Source: JAHDDW01 sp964648795 (GTDB lineage Bacteria > Actinomycetota > Acidimicrobiia > Acidimicrobiales > SZUA-35). Taken from it: DNA of 64,000 nucleotides. Below are positions 18,077 to 27,505 of the stretch, piece after piece. Where the stretch lies: assembly GCA_964648795.1 (NCBI GenBank), contig CAZYMB010000009.1, positions 10,855 through 74,854 of the forward strand. The letters run 5' to 3'. The position numbers were made by a program, and so were the translations under genes. Within the stretch, counting starts at the first letter, position 1. The number at the start of each line of letters is the position of its first letter. The notes under the pieces were generated by a model, which did not search any database, had not been told where the DNA came from, and saw only the letters and a list, made by a program, of their open reading frames with translations.

Positions 18077-18648
18077 CTAGCTCCGATAGCTCTTACTGTT
18101 GTAGTTCTCAACTCTGGCGTTGGCTGTACTGTCTCTAGATAAGCGGGCCCACCGAGGTCCTTAGCATCGAAATATTCCGAAGTCATTGCCAACGTATACA
18201 TGAACACTGAATCCGGAGATACGATATCTTCGTTGTGGTTATCTTGTTTTAAATGCTTAAGAGCATAGATAGCGGTGCTGGCTGTCTGAATGATCCGCAT
18301 CAAACGAGGATCCACACCTCGACCGTAATGTCGATACTGCTCAAACTCTTCCTCGTAAACGCCTAGGTTGGGCAAGTTGGTAACCAAGATCTCTGGATTG
18401 CCGTTTACTCTTCGGTAATCATTCAGTAATTCTTTTTGCAGCCCTTTAGATCTTAGTTCTGCAAGGTGGAGCCACTGATTGTGGAGCACACGATTGCCAA
18501 CAGTGTCGATGCACTTGCCTCCAATAAACTTGAGTTCAAGGTTTCTACGTATCTCAATACGGGCTATTTCCTCGAAGCTAGAGGCGTCTACACTTAAGCG
18601 CACGCGAAACGGGCCAGCTTCTACACGCTTTAGTCCTGGTACCGCCAT
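18073..18648 (-). CDS. Hypothetical protein, first of an overlapping pair
   Basis: A 191-residue soluble protein I do not recognise. The N-terminal third is beta-rich (FRVRLSVDASSFEE), then charged helices, and near the end SVFMYTLAMTSEYFDAKDLGGPAYLE. It has the same length as its partner at 17501 but shows no evident similarity to it. It is 18 bp downstream of the fatty-acyl-AMP ligase gene on the same strand, so all may be one transcript. Confidence 0.65.
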   Translation of the reverse strand: MAVPGLKRVEAGPFRVRLSVDASSFEEIARIEIRRNLELKFIGGKCIDTVGNRVLHNQWLHLAELRSKGLQKELLNDYRRVNGNPEILVTNLPNLGVYEEEFEQYRHYGRGVDPRLMRIIQTASTAIYALKHLKQDNHNEDIVSPDSVFMYTLAMTSEYFDAKDLGGPAYLETVQPTPELRTTTVRAIGAR

Positions 18649-18666
18649 ATATTCAGTCTAGCGGGA

Positions 18667-20397
18667 CTATAAAGTACGCAACTCTCCGGCCAAATACAGT
18701 TGTTTACACTTAGACCGCTGTACCTTGCCAGAGCTCGTTTTTGGCAGTGTACTGGGCTTAACAAGCATTATTTTGCCTACCGGGACGCCTACAGCTGCAA
18801 TTGTCGCCTTCTTAATATTTGCCATAATTTCGTCAAAACCAGACTTTTCTTTCGTCTCGGCAACAACCACAACAGTTTCTTTACCTTCACCGGCGACACT
18901 GAAGGCTATTACATTGCCCGAGCGCACCTCCGCAATAGCATCAACTGCAGCCTCAACATCTTGAGGATAAATGTTGCGCCCACCAACAATCATGACGTCT
19001 TTGATGCGACTACAAAGGTAGAGCTCGCCATCAACCAGATATCCAAGGTCACCGGTTGAAAACCACCCACCCCTTAACACTTCGTTAGTTGCTTCATCAT
19101 TCTTGTAATAGCCAGCAAAAAGCGAAGAGCCAGAGATTTGCAGTTCCCCAACTTCTCTTTCGCCTAACAGTTCATTGGTTGCCTTACTAACAATTCGAAA
19201 CTCAAGACCTTGGACAGGGTGCCCTAGTGCAACCATTTCTCTGGCGCCTTCTGCACCCAACGCAACAGGCTTTGCTACATTTTCGGTTTCTATACCATCG
19301 GTGTCGACGTGGTCGATTCGCAAACCTTGCCCAACGACGCCAAACGAACCAGCAATACAAGTCTCTGCCATTCCAAAGGCTGGAAAAATAGTTTGCGCAT
19401 TCAGACCATGGCGTTCGCCAGCCTTAACGAATTTGGATACCGTTGAAGGCGATACGGGTTCTGCACCGTTTAGCGCAATACGTAGCGCCGACAAATCGAG
19501 CTGCTCTTTGGTCCCCTTGAGATGGCGTGCCGCTAGCGCATAGCTAAAGTTCGGGCCGGCTGTCACAGTTGCTTTAAACTCAGAAATCCATTCCATCCAA
19601 CGGCCAGGTTTTGATAGAAAATCTGCCGGAGAACTCTTAACCAGCGACACACCATGAGTCATCGAATAGGTAAGCATTCCAATCAGCCCCATATCATGAT
19701 GCAGCGGAAGCCAAGAAACAAATGTGTCAGTGTTCGGGTCAATATTGCCGCCTGCAGTAATTGCATCCATATTGGCAACGAGGTTTCGGTGCGCAAGCAT
19801 CACCCCCTTGGGAGCAGACGTCGAGCCCGAAGTGAACTGAAGAATTGCTAGATCATCGGGAGCAGCGACAACGACCATAAAATCGTCGGCTGAAGGCGCC
19901 TTCGCTAAGTCATCTAAAGCGATTGACTTGATGGGGCTGCCATCAATCAGTTTCTTGGGCTTAGCTATCCGAGCTACTTCTGAATCAATCACCAAATGCG
20001 ATGTGTCGGAGTCGGCCAACCGAGCTCGGGTATCTTCAATGAAGCGCTCTCGAGTAGATAGGCGATACGGAAGTGGAATTATGACTACGGTTGCACCGCA
20101 CAACCAAACCGCCTGGATTGCAGTGATCAACTCGAGTGAAGTATTACCAAGTATGGCTACATGTGAACCTTTGGCCACACCACTCTCAGTCAGTTGCGCA
20201 GCCATTGCCTTAGCCTTGTCGTGCAATTCGGCCCAGCTAATTTCAGTGAAACCAGACGAGCTGAGCATCCCGCCCTTGTCGAAGACTCGAAGCGTTCCTT
20301 GCAGTTCGCCTGCAGCGCTACGTTGGGCTACGTCAACGATACAGCCAGTTATGGTTCCGATATCTTGACTTCTCGTGACTTTGGCTGATTCGGGCAT
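18667..20397 (-). CDS. Fatty-acyl-AMP ligase (FAAL/FadD32-like)
   Basis: A 576-residue adenylate-forming enzyme. P-loop FTSGSTSAPKGVMLAHRNL, SWLPLHHDMGLIG, FPAFGMAETC and WFSTGDLGYLVDGELYLCSR are the sequence hallmarks of the FAAL branch, which makes acyl-adenylates and passes the acyl chain to an ACP or polyketide synthase rather than to CoA. The C-terminal PKTSSGKVQRSKCKQLYL contains the acetylation-type lysine region. No PKS, NRPS or ACP gene is within the window, so the acceptor is unknown. It is divergent from the M50 protease gene. Confidence 0.85.
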   Translation of the reverse strand: MPESAKVTRSQDIGTITGCIVDVAQRSAAGELQGTLRVFDKGGMLSSSGFTEISWAELHDKAKAMAAQLTESGVAKGSHVAILGNTSLELITAIQAVWLCGATVVIIPLPYRLSTRERFIEDTRARLADSDTSHLVIDSEVARIAKPKKLIDGSPIKSIALDDLAKAPSADDFMVVVAAPDDLAILQFTSGSTSAPKGVMLAHRNLVANMDAITAGGNIDPNTDTFVSWLPLHHDMGLIGMLTYSMTHGVSLVKSSPADFLSKPGRWMEWISEFKATVTAGPNFSYALAARHLKGTKEQLDLSALRIALNGAEPVSPSTVSKFVKAGERHGLNAQTIFPAFGMAETCIAGSFGVVGQGLRIDHVDTDGIETENVAKPVALGAEGAREMVALGHPVQGLEFRIVSKATNELLGEREVGELQISGSSLFAGYYKNDEATNEVLRGGWFSTGDLGYLVDGELYLCSRIKDVMIVGGRNIYPQDVEAAVDAIAEVRSGNVIAFSVAGEGKETVVVVAETKEKSGFDEIMANIKKATIAAVGVPVGKIMLVKPSTLPKTSSGKVQRSKCKQLYLAGELRTL

Positions 20398-20440
20398 CGA
20401 TTACCTAGTCTACAAGCCCAGCTTGGTAGGCTGTTGCTCC

Positions 20441-21280
20441 TTGGAATTAACAAAGCCCCCGATAAAGGGATCAGTTCAGCCGTCACCCATTTTCTTTCTG
20501 GTTTTGGCCATTACTATCGGTGGCTTTATAGCTCTTTATGTTGAACAAGTCCCAATTCGAATAGCCGCTTTCGTGTTTGGGACTGGCATCTGGATTCTGT
20601 CGCTCATCTTTCACGAGTTCGGCCACGCCATTGTTGCCTGGCGAAGCGGAGACCTAAGTGTTGCACCAAAGGGCTATCTGACACTTAACCCTTTAAAGTA
20701 TGCACACCCGGTAACCTCAATTCTTATCCCTGTCGGAGTACTACTATTCGGCGGCATCGGACTTCCAGGTGGTGCCGTCTATATCGACAGAAGCAAAATG
20801 GATGAGATTGATGGAGCTAAGGTTTCTGCCGCAGGGCCACTTTCAAACTTAGCTTTTGGAGCCCTCTTACTTATTCCGCTTATTTTTAATTTGATTCCCT
20901 CTAGCCCATCGTTTTTAGAAACGACTTCTTTAACAGTTGCTCCGATACTCGCATTTAGCGCAGCGATACAAATCGTTGCTGCGCTTATCAATTCACTTCC
21001 TATTCCCCCGCTAGACGGCTTTGGCATATTCGAGCCACTTTTACCAGAATCTGTCAGAGCTACCGCCAGACAATTCGGCAGCTTCGGATTCATCCTTTTG
21101 TTCCTCTTAGTCTTCTCTACCGACCTTGGGACCATCCTCTTTGACCCAGTATTTTGGATATTCGATCTTTTTGAAATTGACAATACACTGATAGGTGACG
21201 GATTTAGTTGCTTCCGCTTCTGGAGCGAGGCTGAATCTATCTGTGACTTTGGACGGGCAGTAGATGTTGGATCGGCGTAA
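20441..21280 (+). CDS. Site-2 protease family (M50) membrane metalloprotease
   Basis: An intramembrane zinc protease of about 279 residues. HEFGHAIVAW gives the HExxH ligands inside a hydrophobic region, and PIPPLDGFGIFEPLLP supplies the third ligand (LDG). At least five hydrophobic segments are visible. I chose the TTG at 20441; the same frame is open back to a GTG at 20375, but that start would overlap the divergent ligase gene. No PDZ domain, so it is a minimal S2P. It overlaps the start of the GH9 gene by 17 bp. The substrate is unknown. Confidence 0.8.
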   Translation: MELTKPPIKGSVQPSPIFFLVLAITIGGFIALYVEQVPIRIAAFVFGTGIWILSLIFHEFGHAIVAWRSGDLSVAPKGYLTLNPLKYAHPVTSILIPVGVLLFGGIGLPGGAVYIDRSKMDEIDGAKVSAAGPLSNLAFGALLLIPLIFNLIPSSPSFLETTSLTVAPILAFSAAIQIVAALINSLPIPPLDGFGIFEPLLPESVRATARQFGSFGFILLFLLVFSTDLGTILFDPVFWIFDLFEIDNTLIGDGFSCFRFWSEAESICDFGRAVDVGSA

Positions 21281-23795
21281 TACAAACATTGCAGTTGGCG
21301 CAATAGTACTCGTGCTTTTGATTGCGGCTGTAGGTCTAATCTGGTTTACGCAACGTTCTCAAGTTGCCGCCGGCAACGACCAAAATGCTGCCCCAGCTGC
21401 AACCAGGGTTTCACCTGATGGCTTGTCATTTGCAATTCCGACACAAAGTATCATCGGCGAAATATACCCAGCCCCAAACACCACACCTGTAGTCGAACAA
21501 GGACTCATCCAACTAGACACGACAATCAGCGGGTTCGATGAAATCCGAATACTGGACCACAACCCGCTTTCAGACACGGGCTGGGAAGAACCCGCCAGTA
21601 GTTTCGCGTTCGAACCAACTAGCATCGGTTATCAGATTCTCGTTCTTGAAGGGCGCCGCCAAAACGGCGATACCACCGAGATAGCCCAAACATCAATTCC
21701 TGTCTTTGTTAATCCACCACGGATCAACGACAACATTACAGAAGTGCAGCGCTTCGGTAGCAACGCCGTCACCGTTACGATCTTTGATGGCACTGTTGTT
21801 TGGGATCCAGAAGGCTCACGACTAGAAAACAGACTCGACCTAGGCGAGCAAGACCTGGCCGATTGGACTCTCACAAACCAAGGCCAAGAGTTACGCCCAA
21901 CAAATGTTGATGTCTGGTCACGGGGTAACGGGTCTGGTGAAGCCGGAGACCCAGTCACAGGCACACGCTTTGATGTGACACTGACCTTTGACCAACAACT
22001 CGGTAATGGAACTTATGAACTGGCTCTGGCAGATGACAGGCTTGCCGCTTTCAACTTTGACCTAGAACAAACTACGCAGACCCCACTAATTCAGACTTCT
22101 CAAATTGGCTTTGCACCCGATGGTCCTAAGATTGCATACCTTGGCGGCTGGTATAACCCTGACACTCCCGCAACCATTGGCACGACAGTCGAAATTATTA
22201 ACTCTCAAACCGCTGAGCCAGTTAGCACCTTTGAAATACCAACCCTAAACGGTTCTTCTGATGTTACACCGATAGATTTCAGTACTTTCAGTGACCCGGG
22301 CCGTTACCAAGTTTGTGTAAGTAACGCTGGATGCAGCGCAGCCTTCGATATTTCTACCGAGGTGTACGCCGAAGCTGCATCGAAGGTAGCTCAGGGGTTC
22401 TACCATCAACGAAGCGGTATTGCCTTTGGCGATGCCACTCCAATTAATCGTTCGCGTCCACGACACCCAGACGATGGAACTCAGATACGCTCAACCGAAC
22501 TAACTTTACTCGCCGGAGAAACAACTCTTAGAGACAGCCTCTTCAGTGAGATTGTTGCTCAAGCCGGAGGCCCCATTGATGCCACAGGACTTTGGGGTGG
22601 ACATCACGACGCCGGCGACTGGGACCGACGTATTCAACATCTTTGGGCAGCAAGACTGTCAGCTGATCTTGTTAGAAGCTTTCCCGAAACCTACAGCAAC
22701 GAAGGTCTCTCCATTCCAGAAAGCGGCAACGGCATCCCAGATCTTCTTGATGAGGGTCTTTGGTCAATTGATTTCTATCGGCGAACTCAAGCAGAAGATG
22801 GTGGCATATCTGGCGGTATAGAAGCCAGTGAGCACCCACAGCCAGGCGCAACATCGTGGACAAGTGATCTGGCGCTCTTCTTGTTCGCTCCCGATGCTTG
22901 GTCGAGCTACATTTATGCAGGTGTTGCTGCAGAGTATTCAGTACTACTAGAAGACTTCGATTCGCAGCGTGCAGCAGAGCTCGCTGAGTCTTCACGGCGT
23001 GCTTTTGACTGGGCAGAAGCTAATACTCAGGGACCCGAGGAACAAACCCGGCTTATAGCTGAGCAACGTGTAGTTGCTGCTGCGGCACTGGCGGCGTTAA
23101 CCGATGAGCAACGATTCTTCGACATCTTTGAAGCAGAGTCAGGCCTAGCGGCGGGCCCTCTCAACCAGTTGAACTGTCATGCTCACACAATATGTGATGC
23201 TGCCTGGATATACAGCAGAACCTCAAGCCAGTTCACAAACTCGCAATTAGTAGACAACATCGAGCAGAGCTTTCGGGAAACTGCACAATCAACTGTCAAC
23301 GGGGCTAGCTCTAGGGATTACTTCTGGACTAAGGAAAACGAAGACATCCCAAATATCTGGGGGCTTGGACTCGGAGGCAACCCCAAGACAGTTGCCTTAC
23401 TGCGGGCCTATCTTCTGACCCAAGACCGCAACTTCCTTGATGCTGCAACCCAGGCGTCTGCATCAGCTGTTGGGGCAAACCCTCTAGGTGTGTCTTATCT
23501 AACAGGAGTCGGTTCAAACCCAGTGCAATATCCACTAGTTGTTGACTCAGTTAACGGAGCCCAACCGGTATGGCCTGGGACACCGGTCTTTGGCAATCAC
23601 ACAATCGGCGAAGACTCAGATTGGCTATTCCAATTTCGCCTTAGCCCACTCGGAGTAGAGGACGACCCGCAAGACTTGCCATATGAATACCAGTGGCAGG
23701 ACGTCCACCTACCTCAGTTCACAGAATTTACAATCCATCAAAGCCACGGCCCCACACTGTTTGCATTCGGTGCTTTGCACGCTCTCAATAACTAG
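21264..23795 (+). CDS. Secreted/anchored glycoside hydrolase family 9 (cellulase-like)
   Basis: An 843-residue protein with an N-terminal membrane helix (VGAIVLVLLIAAVGLIWF). About 250 residues of beta-rich unknown modules follow, then a CelD_N-like Ig domain (TSQIGFAPDGPKIAYL) and a C-terminal GH9 (alpha/alpha)6 barrel. The GH9 nucleophile/base region is GGHHDAGDWDRR (near residue 445), and ANPLGVSYLTGVG with EFTIHQSHGPTLFAFGAL are the later family motifs, the latter holding the likely acid Glu. It is predicted to hydrolyse beta-1,4-glucans outside the cell. The upstream M50 gene overlaps its start. The stop overlaps the convergent murD2 stop. Confidence 0.88.
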   Translation: MLDRRNTNIAVGAIVLVLLIAAVGLIWFTQRSQVAAGNDQNAAPAATRVSPDGLSFAIPTQSIIGEIYPAPNTTPVVEQGLIQLDTTISGFDEIRILDHNPLSDTGWEEPASSFAFEPTSIGYQILVLEGRRQNGDTTEIAQTSIPVFVNPPRINDNITEVQRFGSNAVTVTIFDGTVVWDPEGSRLENRLDLGEQDLADWTLTNQGQELRPTNVDVWSRGNGSGEAGDPVTGTRFDVTLTFDQQLGNGTYELALADDRLAAFNFDLEQTTQTPLIQTSQIGFAPDGPKIAYLGGWYNPDTPATIGTTVEIINSQTAEPVSTFEIPTLNGSSDVTPIDFSTFSDPGRYQVCVSNAGCSAAFDISTEVYAEAASKVAQGFYHQRSGIAFGDATPINRSRPRHPDDGTQIRSTELTLLAGETTLRDSLFSEIVAQAGGPIDATGLWGGHHDAGDWDRRIQHLWAARLSADLVRSFPETYSNEGLSIPESGNGIPDLLDEGLWSIDFYRRTQAEDGGISGGIEASEHPQPGATSWTSDLALFLFAPDAWSSYIYAGVAAEYSVLLEDFDSQRAAELAESSRRAFDWAEANTQGPEEQTRLIAEQRVVAAAALAALTDEQRFFDIFEAESGLAAGPLNQLNCHAHTICDAAWIYSRTSSQFTNSQLVDNIEQSFRETAQSTVNGASSRDYFWTKENEDIPNIWGLGLGGNPKTVALLRAYLLTQDRNFLDAATQASASAVGANPLGVSYLTGVGSNPVQYPLVVDSVNGAQPVWPGTPVFGNHTIGEDSDWLFQFRLSPLGVEDDPQDLPYEYQWQDVHLPQFTEFTIHQSHGPTLFAFGALHALNN

Positions 23796-25114
23796 TTGAG
23801 TTTAGCCACCAGGGACAAAGCCACTTGAGCGAACCTGTCACCACGTTCACGGTAGTTGCTAAAGGCATTAAAGCTGGCAGCTGCTGGGGAAAGCAACACT
23901 ACCCCACCACCAGCACTACTCACCCAACCAAAGCAGCCAGTAGTAGCTGTCTCCAGGTCTGGGTATTCGATGACTGTGGCGTCAATCTCTCGCTCTAATA
24001 GTTGAGCAGCAATATCTTTACCAGTATCGGGAATGCAAGCAAGCTTGATCTCTTCGCCTCTAGTCGCTAGAAAATCGATTAGATCAGATTGATCGACTCC
24101 GCGATCAAAACCACCAATAATTAGCGCCACAGTTTCGCCCTCGAGTGCAGTTAACGCAGCCATAGTTGGAAGAGGATTAGTACTCAGTGAGTCGTTTATA
24201 AAGTCAACACCAGCTGCGCTTGCTACAGTTTGGAATCTGTGAGCCAGACCTTCGAAATCTGTGATTGCTCCAGTCACCACTGGGTTATTTACAAGGTTAA
24301 CTTCACCTGTGAGGGCTTCGACGGCAGCAATAGCTAATGCTGCATTAGAGCGGTTGTGTGAACCCCGCAACGACATCTCCTCTTGTGGAATTGAAACAAT
24401 ATCCTGATTTGAAGTTGCACGCGATACCCCAGCAAAGCCCGTGACTTCTGGACGTATCGCCAAGTTCTCATCATCTGAATTGAATACGAGCCGTTCTACC
24501 CCTTCACGCTTTGTTATCCCCAGCTTGTCGCTGAAGTACTGCTCTGGTTCTTTGTGCCAAGGCAAGTGATCGGAATGAAGCGATGTAAGTGCAACGACTT
24601 TAGGACCTAGTTGTATGTCCATTACCTGAAAGCTTGATGTTTCTACAACCCAGTAGTCCCACTCTTGGTCTGCCGGGCTAGCCCAAGCAGGCTCACCAAT
24701 GTTGCCAGCAAGACAAACATCGTGGCCAAGGCTCGACAAGATTTCAGCACACAGTGCAGAGGTTGTCGATTTGCCTTTAGTTCCAGTGACACAGATTACT
24801 TTGTCTCGGTCAACTCCGTTTAGCCACAGACCTGTCGCTCCAACAATGGTTGTCTTTTGTGAAAGCTCGAGGAACTGTTCGTCATAACGACTAATGCCAG
24901 GCGACTTGATAACCACATCACAGGATTCAAGTTTGTCTTTGGCTTCGGCGAAGGTGAGAATCTTGTCTGATTCTTGCGCCAGCCCATCATCAACAATTAT
25001 TAGCTCGGCGACAGAATCGCCAATTAACTCCTGCGTAGCCTTACCTTCAACTCCGTAACCCCAAAGAACAACTTTCTTGCCTTCAAGATCAACCCACGAT
25101 GTGACTTGTTGCAT
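23792..25114 (-). CDS. murD2: MurD-type ligase, probably UDP-MurNAc-L-Ala--L-Glu ligase (MurD2)
   Basis: A 440-residue Mur ligase. The ATP P-loop TGTKGKST is at 110-117, then VVETSSFQV, HSDHLPWHKEPEQYFSDK and NRSNAALAIAA. The fold and length are those of MurD. Because it overlaps murL by 26 bp, it is best read as MurD2, the variant that adds L-Glu (not D-Glu) to UDP-MurNAc-L-Ala, described in Xanthomonas. The possibility that it is the ordinary D-Glu-specific MurD cannot be excluded from sequence alone. It stands outside any dcw cluster, which also points away from the canonical gene. Confidence 0.8.
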   Translation of the reverse strand: MQQVTSWVDLEGKKVVLWGYGVEGKATQELIGDSVAELIIVDDGLAQESDKILTFAEAKDKLESCDVVIKSPGISRYDEQFLELSQKTTIVGATGLWLNGVDRDKVICVTGTKGKSTTSALCAEILSSLGHDVCLAGNIGEPAWASPADQEWDYWVVETSSFQVMDIQLGPKVVALTSLHSDHLPWHKEPEQYFSDKLGITKREGVERLVFNSDDENLAIRPEVTGFAGVSRATSNQDIVSIPQEEMSLRGSHNRSNAALAIAAVEALTGEVNLVNNPVVTGAITDFEGLAHRFQTVASAAGVDFINDSLSTNPLPTMAALTALEGETVALIIGGFDRGVDQSDLIDFLATRGEEIKLACIPDTGKDIAAQLLEREIDATVIEYPDLETATTGCFGWVSSAGGGVVLLSPAAASFNAFSNYRERGDRFAQVALSLVAKLN

Positions 25115-26408
25115 ACGGCTCCGAAATGTTGTGCGGCAATTGCGCAGGGTTGGCGGATGGGACTGGCCCTAATTCCGCCATCAGAGCCTTTAGCAGCATA
25201 TTGCCGTCTCTATCAGATCGCTCACTTGCAAGCCTAATTGCCTGGCGACACTCACTAATATCACCAACACACTCAAATGGCTTTGTGAAACCAGGAGCTG
25301 TGCTGACTAGAGATTCAAATACGGGCTTGAGTTTTTCGTTGTTCAACGGCTCATTACCTGAGAAAACGCTGTCCAGGGCTTCGGCGGACATGTGCGGTGA
25401 AAGGATTAAGTCTATAAACGCACATTTATCGCATTCGCCACACCATTTAGTAGCTCTGGCGTCTGGGTCAATGTGAAAAGCTCTGTTGCAGCTACGAAAG
25501 ACTGGGTGGTAATCGGTTAGCTGGGCAAACTCACTACCTATCCAAAGTTCATTACGATGACGCAGGTAGCTGAACCAATCCGGTGTCGCTCCCAGGCTAT
25601 TTACTAGCACTTTTCTAAAGGCGTTCTCATAACCAAGACTCTTAGAGAATTGATGGTTTACATCGTTACCGTTGAAGGTTAGGTTCGGTTCTGACGCTGA
25701 TGCTTCGTTAGACATCAGAACGGCTGTTGCTCCGTTAGCTTCTGCAACTGCTAACGCAAGAGCGGACACAATTGCAGTAACTGGCACGTGACCATTTAGA
25801 AAACCGTTATCTTTGCTCGCTTTAATTTGAGGATCAAGGAATCGTTTGGCACGCAGCACCTCGCAGCCGGTAACTTTGGCAGCGTCTTCAAGTGGCGCAA
25901 AGGTGGTGTCTTCGGGAGACATAACAAAAAGTCGTGGATTCGAGAACGTCTTCTTGACTAGTTCGATTGTAACAATCGAATCGATACCGCCACCAAATGG
26001 AACTAGCGGTACCGCTTCTGTAGTCTGAGCGGCTGGCACAGGCGCAGCATCTACCCCACCAACAATTTCCAATTTATCGAAAGAAATATTGTTCTTGTAG
26101 CTGTATTCACCTAGACCCCCCACATAGTAAAAAGCTAGGAAATCTTTTTCTCCATCGCGTACCGGGGTTTGTCCTAAGTCAATGGTTTCGGAGGCAAAGG
26201 CTTTGTAATAAGAGATACCGGCCAGCAAGAATATAAGGCGCGCGATTTCTTGCATGCGTTCTGTGTCCCAAGAGCCATCGATTTCGAATCGTTCAACGAA
26301 GTTGTAGCCACCACCAGAATAATTACAATGCAGGGTTGAATCGCTAGCCACAAAGTTGTCGTAGGTAAAGACCGTTTCTGTGCTTAGCGGAGTAGGTTTT
26401 TGACGCAT
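25089..26408 (-). CDS. murL: UDP-MurNAc-L-Ala-L-Glu epimerase (MurL)
   Basis: A 439-residue protein matching MurL, which epimerises the terminal L-Glu of UDP-MurNAc-L-Ala-L-Glu to D-Glu using ATP. PFGGGIDS (137-144) resembles the PP-loop of ATP pyrophosphatases. HPVFRSCNRAF (301-311) and the Cys cluster WCGECDKCAF (322-331) follow. Annotation pipelines usually call this hypothetical or 'endonuclease domain' protein. It lies immediately upstream of and overlapping murD2, the same pair as in Xanthomonas. Together they would replace the MurI racemase plus MurD route. Divergent from 26507. Confidence 0.82.
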   Translation of the reverse strand: MRQKPTPLSTETVFTYDNFVASDSTLHCNYSGGGYNFVERFEIDGSWDTERMQEIARLIFLLAGISYYKAFASETIDLGQTPVRDGEKDFLAFYYVGGLGEYSYKNNISFDKLEIVGGVDAAPVPAAQTTEAVPLVPFGGGIDSIVTIELVKKTFSNPRLFVMSPEDTTFAPLEDAAKVTGCEVLRAKRFLDPQIKASKDNGFLNGHVPVTAIVSALALAVAEANGATAVLMSNEASASEPNLTFNGNDVNHQFSKSLGYENAFRKVLVNSLGATPDWFSYLRHRNELWIGSEFAQLTDYHPVFRSCNRAFHIDPDARATKWCGECDKCAFIDLILSPHMSAEALDSVFSGNEPLNNEKLKPVFESLVSTAPGFTKPFECVGDISECRQAIRLASERSDRDGNMLLKALMAELGPVPSANPAQLPHNISEPYATSHIVG

Positions 26409-26506
26409 TGACTTCCAATCTTTGGCGACTAGGAGATTTTAGGCTATCTCTAGCCATAGTTGGTGGGTATCGGTTTCATATGACTACAATGTGACTCTCG
26501 CCCCAT

Positions 26507-27505
26507 ATGACCATGATCGACCATTCTTCCGCCCAAGAACTTATCAAGCGCCTTGAAAACCCACTTCCCATCAAGGAAGCTGAAGAGGTTGAAGCTGGCC
26601 TTAAGGCTATGTGGACACAACAGTTGACCAAGGGTTTGAAGGCAACTGAGGTCCCACAGTTCATCCAGTTCTTTGCTGAGGTGGGCTTTATCGCTAAGTA
26701 TAAATCTTATGGAGTTAAGTATGCTGCCCCATTTGGCTACTCGCTATTCGTGTTGGATGACGGCAAAGGCTTCAGTGTCCAGATCCACGAAGAATCGAAG
26801 GTCGAAGCCTTCCATATCCTTGAACCAGCTGCGAATTCTTTTATGCTTCTCGGCAAATTTGAGGCTTGGGAAGAACACGGACCAAATTTTATTCAGTCAT
26901 GGACTAAGCGGAATCCGACAGAGAACCCGATGGTAAGCCATATCTCTCAGGGAGATGTCGCTATCATCTCTAGTCTCAATGTAGTACACACTGTAATTGG
27001 TGGTGTTCTTGAGGAGTATGCGACCACTTCTAATGACGCCGTAACACGCCTTTACGACCAAAACGCCGGACACGAGACTGCGTTACCGGAAGAAGTTATC
27101 GGAGTTGCTGAAGTCCTAGACGAAGTAGACGACCTCGAACCAAAGCGGGTCCTGCACGACAGCGGATACTCTTGGGGTTCATTCGAACTCGAACGGCCAC
27201 GCCAAATCGTCAACCTTCCTGACGCTGGACTACAGGGCCACCATCTACTCGTCGACAAAGGCACCCCCGCCACACTAGAAGTTGATGAATTCCAAATCTG
27301 CACACTTGTGGCAATGCGCGGCGACATCACTGTCTCACTAGACGACATTCAAATAGCTCTACCTACTGGCACGACAACGGCCATACCGCCAGGGACCAGA
27401 GTAAGTCTCACTAACCGAAGCGTTTATGACCAAGCTCGTGTCGCTGTTTGCAAGGTCTCTAAAGACATAGCAATAAGCGACCTTCGCAATATTGGTGCTT
27501 CTTAG
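26507..27505 (+). CDS. Mannose-6-phosphate isomerase-like cupin protein
   Basis: A 332-residue protein with the layout of type I phosphomannose isomerases. FSVQIHEESKVEAFHILEP corresponds to the family's QxH...E metal-binding stretch (Q92, H94, E100), and GDVAIISSLNVVHTVIGGVL to the PGD..TVHA..GG segment (H161), followed by TRLYDQN. All four expected zinc ligands are present. A C-terminal cupin-like barrel (about 245-320) completes it. It is shorter than ManA and quite divergent, so a different sugar substrate is possible. TACAAT at 26485-26490 may be its -10. It overlaps the dodecin gene by 4 bp (convergent). Confidence 0.55.
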   Translation: MTMIDHSSAQELIKRLENPLPIKEAEEVEAGLKAMWTQQLTKGLKATEVPQFIQFFAEVGFIAKYKSYGVKYAAPFGYSLFVLDDGKGFSVQIHEESKVEAFHILEPAANSFMLLGKFEAWEEHGPNFIQSWTKRNPTENPMVSHISQGDVAIISSLNVVHTVIGGVLEEYATTSNDAVTRLYDQNAGHETALPEEVIGVAEVLDEVDDLEPKRVLHDSGYSWGSFELERPRQIVNLPDAGLQGHHLLVDKGTPATLEVDEFQICTLVAMRGDITVSLDDIQIALPTGTTTAIPPGTRVSLTNRSVYDQARVAVCKVSKDIAISDLRNIGAS

